Shown: positions 59,612 through 64,000 of the stretch, piece by piece
Layout of the letters: every line of letters begins with the position of its first letter
How positions within the stretch are numbered: position 1 is the stretch's first letter
The notes under the pieces: model-generated
Database searches by the model: none
The model's input: only the letters and a program-made list of their open reading frames with translations
Told to the model about the DNA's origin: nothing
Assembly (NCBI RefSeq): GCF_001856665.1
Contig: NZ_CP017781.1
Coordinates: 1,521,501 to 1,585,500 of the forward strand
Length of the DNA stretch: 64,000 bases
Reading direction: 5' to 3'
Source of the DNA: Rhodobacter xanthinilyticus
GTDB lineage: Bacteria > Pseudomonadota > Alphaproteobacteria > Rhodobacterales > Rhodobacteraceae
Translations under genes and position numbers: made by a program

Positions 59612-60349
59612 ATGGGCTTTGATCTCACCACCTTCGCGCTGCAACTGGTCAACGTGCTGGTTTTGCTCGCGATTTTGAAACATTTCCTGTTCCGCCCGGT
59701 GGTGGAGATCATCGCGCGCCGCCAGGCCGAGACCGAGGCCGCGCTCAAGGGCGCCGAGAGCGCCCGCGCCGCCGCCGAGGCCGCGACCGAGGCCGCGGCC
59801 GCCGAGGCCGAAGCCACCCGCGCCGCCCGCGCCGAGCTGATCGCGCGCGCCCAGACCGAGGCCGAGGCCGAGCGCGCCCGCCTCAAAGCCGCCGCCGAGG
59901 CCGAGGCGCAACAGATCGCCGCCGCAGCCCGCGCCGCCGCCGCCGAGACCCGCGCCGCGGCCGAGGCGGGGCTGGTCGAGGAAACCCGCGACCTCGCCAC
60001 GGCGATCGCGGCGCGCGCGCTCGCCGCCCAGCCCCAGCCCGCTACCGCCGCCGCCTATGCCGCGCGCCTTGCCCCCGCGCTCGCCGCGATGGCGCCCGAG
60101 GCGCGCGCGAGCCTTCTCGCCGCCCCCGGCCTCACCCTCGTCGCGGCCCGCGCGCCGGGGCGCAAGGATCTCGCCGCCGCGCGCGCCGCACTCCCCGATC
60201 TGCCGCCCGACACGCCCCTGACCCTCGATCCCGCGCTTCTGGCCGGGCTGGAGCTGCGCTCGGGCGCGGGCGTCGTGCACAATTCCCTCGCCCATGACCT
60301 CGACCAGATCGCAAAGGCGCTCCGCCATGCCGACGCTCCCCGGGCTTGA
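59612..60349 (+). CDS. atpF: N-ATPase Fo subunit b with a delta-like C-terminus
   Basis: The product has 245 residues, much longer than a usual b subunit (about 160). An N-terminal membrane helix (about 8-28) and a long Ala/Glu/Arg-rich coiled coil (30-150) form the stator stalk. The end ([20 protein letters not shown]) resembles the C-terminal strand region of subunit delta. No separate delta gene exists in the operon. The end of the gene overlaps the atpA start by 23 bases. Confidence 0.88.
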   Translation: MGFDLTTFALQLVNVLVLLAILKHFLFRPVVEIIARRQAETEAALKGAESARAAAEAATEAAAAEAEATRAARAELIARAQTEAEAERARLKAAAEAEAQQIAAAARAAAAETRAAAEAGLVEETRDLATAIAARALAAQPQPATAAAYAARLAPALAAMAPEARASLLAAPGLTLVAARAPGRKDLAAARAALPDLPPDTPLTLDPALLAGLELRSGAGVVHNSLAHDLDQIAKALRHADAPRA

Positions 60350-61835
60350 CGCCCTCCACGCCCGGATCGACACCGCCGCGCTTGGCCCGCAAGCCGAGGA
60401 GACCGGCCGCATCGAGGAGCTTGCCGACGGGCTCGCCCATGTATCGGGCCTGCCGGGCGCGGCGCTCAATGAAATCGTCACCTTCGCGACCGGCGCGCAG
60501 GGCTTCGTTCTCAGCCTCGCCGAAGACCTCATTCAGGTGGCCTTTCTCGACCCGATGGAGGGCGCCGAGGCGGGGCAAAGCGTGACGCGCACCGGCGCGC
60601 TTCTCTCGGTGCCGGTGGGCGAGGGGCTCCTTGGCCGCGTCATCGACCCGCTCGGCCGCCCGCTCGACGGGCTCGGGCCGGTCAAGGCCACCGAGCGGCT
60701 CGAGGCCGAGCGCCCCGCGCCCGAGATCATCGAGCGCGATTACGTCACCGAGCCGGTCGCGACCGGGGTTCTGGTCATCGACGCGCTCTTCGCGGTCGGG
60801 CGCGGCCAGCGCGAGCTGATCATCGGCGAGCGTGGCACGGGCAAGACGGCGCTCGCGGTCGATGCCATCATCAACCAGAAAAACACTGATATCATAAGCG
60901 TTTACGTCTCGATCGGCCAGCGCGCCACCGCCGTCGCCCGGGTCATCGAGGCGGTGCGCGAGAAGGGCGATCTCGCCCGCACGATCTTCGTCGTGGCGCC
61001 CGCCGCGGCCGAGCCGGGGCTGCGCTGGCTCGCGCCCTTTGCCGCGACGTCGGTCGCCGAATGGCTGCGCGACCGGGGCGGGCATGCGCTGATCGTCTAT
61101 GACGACCTGACCAAACACGCCGCCGTGCACCGCGAGCTGGCGCTGCTCGCGCGCCAGCCGCCCGGGCGCGAGGCCTATCCGGGCGATATTTTCTACCTCC
61201 ATGCCCGGCTTCTCGAACGCTCGGCGAAACTCTCCGCGGCGCGGGGGGGCGGCTCGCTCACCGCGCTGCCGATCGCCGAGATCGAGGCGGGCAACCTCTC
61301 GGCCTATATCCCCACCAACCTGATCTCGATCGCCGATGGCCAGATCGTGACCTCGGCCGCGCTCTTTGCCGCCAACCAGCGCCCGGCGGTCGATATTGGC
61401 CTCTCGGTGAGCCGGGTGGGCGGCAAGGCGCAGGCGGGGGGCTTGCGCAAAGCCTCCGGCGGGATCCGGCTCGATTACGCGCAATATCTTGAAATGAAGA
61501 TGTTTTCGCGCTTTGGCGGGTTTGCCGACGGGGCGATGAAGGCGCGGCTTGCGCGGGGCGAACGGATCTCGGCGCTGCTCAGCCAGCCGCGCTTCGAGCC
61601 GGTCTCGACGCTGGCGCAGATCGGGCTTCTGGTGGCGCTTGGCGAGGGGCTGCTCGATGCGCTGCCGGTGGAACAAATCGCCGATCTGCGCCGCGCGGCG
61701 GGGCCGGCGCTGGCGGCCGAGCCCGCGCTCTCCGCCTTCGCCGCCGCGCCCGACCGGCTCGATGCGCCCACCCGCGCGGCGCTTCTCGAGACGATGCGCG
61801 GCGTGATCGCGCGGCTGGGCGCGCCCGCGCCATGA
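60327..61835 (+). CDS. atpA: N-ATPase F1 alpha subunit
   Basis: The product has 502 residues. The nucleotide-binding P-loop is GERGTGKT (167-174), and the arginine finger lies in [20 protein letters not shown] is the Walker B region. I chose the ATG at 60327 ([15 protein letters not shown]) because an AAAGG site precedes it. It overlaps atpG by four bases. Confidence 0.93.
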   Translation: MPTLPGLDALHARIDTAALGPQAEETGRIEELADGLAHVSGLPGAALNEIVTFATGAQGFVLSLAEDLIQVAFLDPMEGAEAGQSVTRTGALLSVPVGEGLLGRVIDPLGRPLDGLGPVKATERLEAERPAPEIIERDYVTEPVATGVLVIDALFAVGRGQRELIIGERGTGKTALAVDAIINQKNTDIISVYVSIGQRATAVARVIEAVREKGDLARTIFVVAPAAAEPGLRWLAPFAATSVAEWLRDRGGHALIVYDDLTKHAAVHRELALLARQPPGREAYPGDIFYLHARLLERSAKLSAARGGGSLTALPIAEIEAGNLSAYIPTNLISIADGQIVTSAALFAANQRPAVDIGLSVSRVGGKAQAGGLRKASGGIRLDYAQYLEMKMFSRFGGFADGAMKARLARGERISALLSQPRFEPVSTLAQIGLLVALGEGLLDALPVEQIADLRRAAGPALAAEPALSAFAAAPDRLDAPTRAALLETMRGVIARLGAPAP

Positions 61836-62671
61836 GCGACGCCGCCGCCCGCCCCGACGACATCAAGGCCCATCTCGCCAATGTCCAGCAGATCGCCGCG
61901 ATCGTGGGCGCGTTGCGCGCGCTCGCGGCTGCGCATCAGCGCGAGGCGCGCGGCCATCTTGCGGCGGTGCGCGCCCATGGCGCGAGCCTGGGCGCGGCGC
62001 TTTCGACCGCGCTCGGCGCGGGCGGGGTCTGGCCGGAGGCGGGCGCGGCGCAGGGGCGGCTCTCGATCCTGATCGGCGCCGCGCAGGGCTTTTGCGGCTC
62101 CCATGCCGACCGGCTGGCCGAGGCCGCGCGCGCCGAGGCGGCGGCGGGCGCCGATCTGATCGTGCTCGGCTCGCGCAGCTGCGCGGCGCTCGCCGAGATC
62201 CGCGCGCCGCTCTGGCAGGCCGAGATGGCCACCCATGCCGCCCAGGTGCCCGAGCTCGCCAGCCGCCTCGCCGATGCGCTGTTCGAGGCGCTCGCCGCGC
62301 GCCCGGGGCTGCGGGTGCGGCTGGTTTACATCGACCCGGGCGCGGGGGGCGCGGGGCCTGCGCTCCTCACCCCGAGCCTCTGGCCGCTCGAGCCCTCGCG
62401 CTTTCCGCCCGCGCGGGGGCCGGGGCCGCTCCTGAGCCTGCCGCTCCCTGAACTCATCGCCGATCTCATTGAAGAATATGTGTTTTCCGCGCTTTGCGAG
62501 GCGCTGATGCTCGGCTTTGCGAGCGAAAACGCCGCCCGGGCCGAGGCGATGGCCGGGGCGCAGGCCAATATCAAGCGCATCGCGGCCGATCTGCGCGCGG
62601 GCTGGCAGCGCGCCCGTCAGGAGCAGATGACGACCGAGCTCATCGAGCTTGCGAGCGGGGCGGCGCGATGA
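61832..62671 (+). CDS. atpG: N-ATPase F1 gamma subunit
   Basis: The product has 279 residues. The N- and C-terminal helices that form the rotor shaft are recognisable: [22 protein letters not shown], and [20 protein letters not shown]. The middle carries the usual Rossmann-like part with [14 protein letters not shown]. It ends the ATPase genes; its stop overlaps the start of a DNA methyltransferase gene (ATGA). Confidence 0.9.
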   Translation: MSDAAARPDDIKAHLANVQQIAAIVGALRALAAAHQREARGHLAAVRAHGASLGAALSTALGAGGVWPEAGAAQGRLSILIGAAQGFCGSHADRLAEAARAEAAAGADLIVLGSRSCAALAEIRAPLWQAEMATHAAQVPELASRLADALFEALAARPGLRVRLVYIDPGAGGAGPALLTPSLWPLEPSRFPPARGPGPLLSLPLPELIADLIEEYVFSALCEALMLGFASENAARAEAMAGAQANIKRIAADLRAGWQRARQEQMTTELIELASGAAR

Positions 62672-64000
62672 CCTTTGACGCGCCGGACAGCCCCGAGGCC
62701 GCCTATCTCGCCCGCGCGCCGAAGGCCCATCGGCGCCGCTTTGCGCAGGTGTTCACGCCGCCCGATTGCGCCGCGCTGATGGCCGATTGGGTGGCGGGCG
62801 CGCGCCCCGCGACGCTGCTCGATCCGGCCTTCGGCACCGGGGTTCTGGCGCGCGCGGTGGCGGCGCTTGTGCCGGGCGTGGCGGTGACGGGCTATGAGAT
62901 CGACCCGCAGATCGCCGCCGCCGGGCGCGCGGCCTGGGGGGGCGAGGGGGCGCTCGATCTGCGGGTGGCGAGCTTTTTCACCGCGCCCGAGACCCGCTTC
63001 GAGGCGGTGATCGCCAACCCGCCGTTTTTGCGCCCCGGCGCGGGGACCGAGCTGCGCGCGCAGGTCGGCGCCACCGCCGCGCGGATCGGCCGGCCGCTCT
63101 CGGGGCTGACCAATGTTTATCAGCTCTTCGTTTTCGAGGCGCTCATGCGGCTCGCGCCGGGGGGCGGGCGGCGATCTTGCTGCCGGCGGAATGGGGCAAT
63201 GCCAATAGCTCGGCGCCGCTCAAGGATTGGCTCGTAAGCGGCGGATATCTCAGGGAAATCATCACCTATTGCGCGCATCGCCCGGTGTTTGGCGCGACGC
63301 TGACCACCGCGTCGGTGGTGCTCCTCGAGGCGCCGCGCGGGGGCGCGCTGGCGCGCCCGATCCGGGCGCGCTTCGTGGCCGCGGGCGCCGATCCGGCCGC
63401 GGTGGCGGTGCGCGAGATCGCGCCCGAGCGCCTCGCGGCGGCGGCGAAATGGGCGCCGCTGCTCGGCGCCGCGGCGGCGCCTCACAGCGCGGCGCTGCCG
63501 CCCGGTTTCGTGGCGCTTGGCGCGCTCGCCACCACCCGGCGCGGCATCGCCACCGGCGCGAACGGCTTTTTCCACCTGACCGAGGCCGAGGCCGCCCGGC
63601 GCGGCCTGCGCCCGAGCCAATGCCTGCCCTGCATCGCCAAGGCCGGCGATGCCGATGGCCTTGTTTTCACACGCGAAAAATTCAAGGCCCTCGAGGGGGC
63701 CGGCCGGCCCACGCGGTTCTTCGCGCCCCGCCGCCCGCTCTCGCCCGCCGAGGCCGCCTATGTCGCCGAAGGCGCCGCCCTCGGCCTCGATCAGCGGTTT
63801 TTGACCCGCAACCGCCACCCCTGGTATGCGCCCGAGCGGCTCTACCGCGCGCCGATCTGGGCCACGACCTTCGGCCGCGACCAGATGCGTTTCATCCTGA
63901 ACGCCGCGGAAGTCTGGCAGTTGACCGCGTTTCACGGCATCTTTCCGCGCATCGAGGGGCGGGCCTTCGCGCGCGCGCTGGTGGCCGCTCTGAACGCCGA
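62668..64000 (+). CDS. N6-adenine DNA methyltransferase, frameshifted and cut by the window edge
   Basis: The N-terminal part has the adenine methyltransferase order FAQVFTPPDCAALMADW (motif X), LLDPAFGTGVLARA (motif I) and VIANPPFLRPG (motif IV, near 115). The frame breaks in a run of six G at 63159-63164; seven G would continue LAPGG as RAAILLPAEWGNANSSAPL. The other frame stays open to the window end, with segments typical of target recognition (FFHLTEAEAARRG; LTRNRHPWYAPERLYRAPIW). It may be a solitary methylase or part of a restriction-modification system; the right part is not visible. It starts in the atpG stop codon. Confidence 0.85.

Overview
The window looks like a very G+C-rich alphaproteobacterial chromosome of the Rhodobacter type. 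The reason is the hydrogenase locus at 17.7-37.2 kb, whose order hupT-hupU-hupV-hypF-hupSLC-hupDFGHJK-hypAB-hupR-hypCDE is the one known from Rhodobacter capsulatus, including a rubredoxin-fused HupJ and an NtrC-like HupR without the sigma-54 contact motif. No rRNA, tRNA, CRISPR array, insertion sequence or prophage was seen. No gene-free stretch exceeds 300 bases.

Layout. (1) 0.2-7.3 kb, minus strand: a trans-4-hydroxyproline catabolic cluster (deaminase, semialdehyde dehydrogenase, D-hydroxyproline oxidase, epimerase, M24 peptidase) with a GntR/FCD regulator. Two almost identical operator-like sites lie before the catabolic operon and before the regulator. (2) 7.5-10.3 kb: intact glpD followed by a glpK that is frameshifted and lacks its central catalytic segment. 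(3) 10.4-17.6 kb: five tightly packed genes for exported or membrane proteins of unknown function, centred on a 1507-residue protein with Cys-bracketed TPR-like repeats. They run straight into hupT. (4) 17.7-37.2 kb: H2 sensing (HupUV, HupT, HupR), uptake hydrogenase (HupSLC) and the full maturation set. (5) 37.3-43.6 kb: a MATE exporter, then on the minus strand an HlyD-RbbA-YhhJ type ABC exporter. (6) 43.7-46.9 kb, minus: a four-gene overlapping operon (LpxH-like phosphoesterase, GT21-like glycosyltransferase, DedA protein, GT2 glycosyltransferase), probably for envelope lipid glycosylation. (7) 47.0-54.8 kb: polyamine uptake (PotFGHI), a PuuB-like oxidase, a GntR regulator and a putrescine aminotransferase, with shared TTTGATCAAA-type sites. 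(8) 54.9-56.1 kb: peptidase T. (9) 56.2-62.7 kb: a complete N-ATPase operon (alternate F1Fo ATPase, atpDCQRBEFAG, no separate delta gene), overlapping an N6-adenine DNA methyltransferase that runs off the right edge.

How the parts work together. HupUV and HupT sense H2 and control HupR, which activates hupSLC. HypABCDEF with HupDFGHJK build and process the enzyme, and HupC passes electrons to quinone. GntR repressors appear to gate the two nitrogen-compound catabolic regions.

A sequence-quality caution: four otherwise intact genes (hupG, the MATE gene, rbbA and the DNA methyltransferase) each look one base short in a C or G run. This is more consistent with systematic homopolymer under-calling than with four independent pseudogenes. 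glpK is different, because about 90 codons are truly absent.
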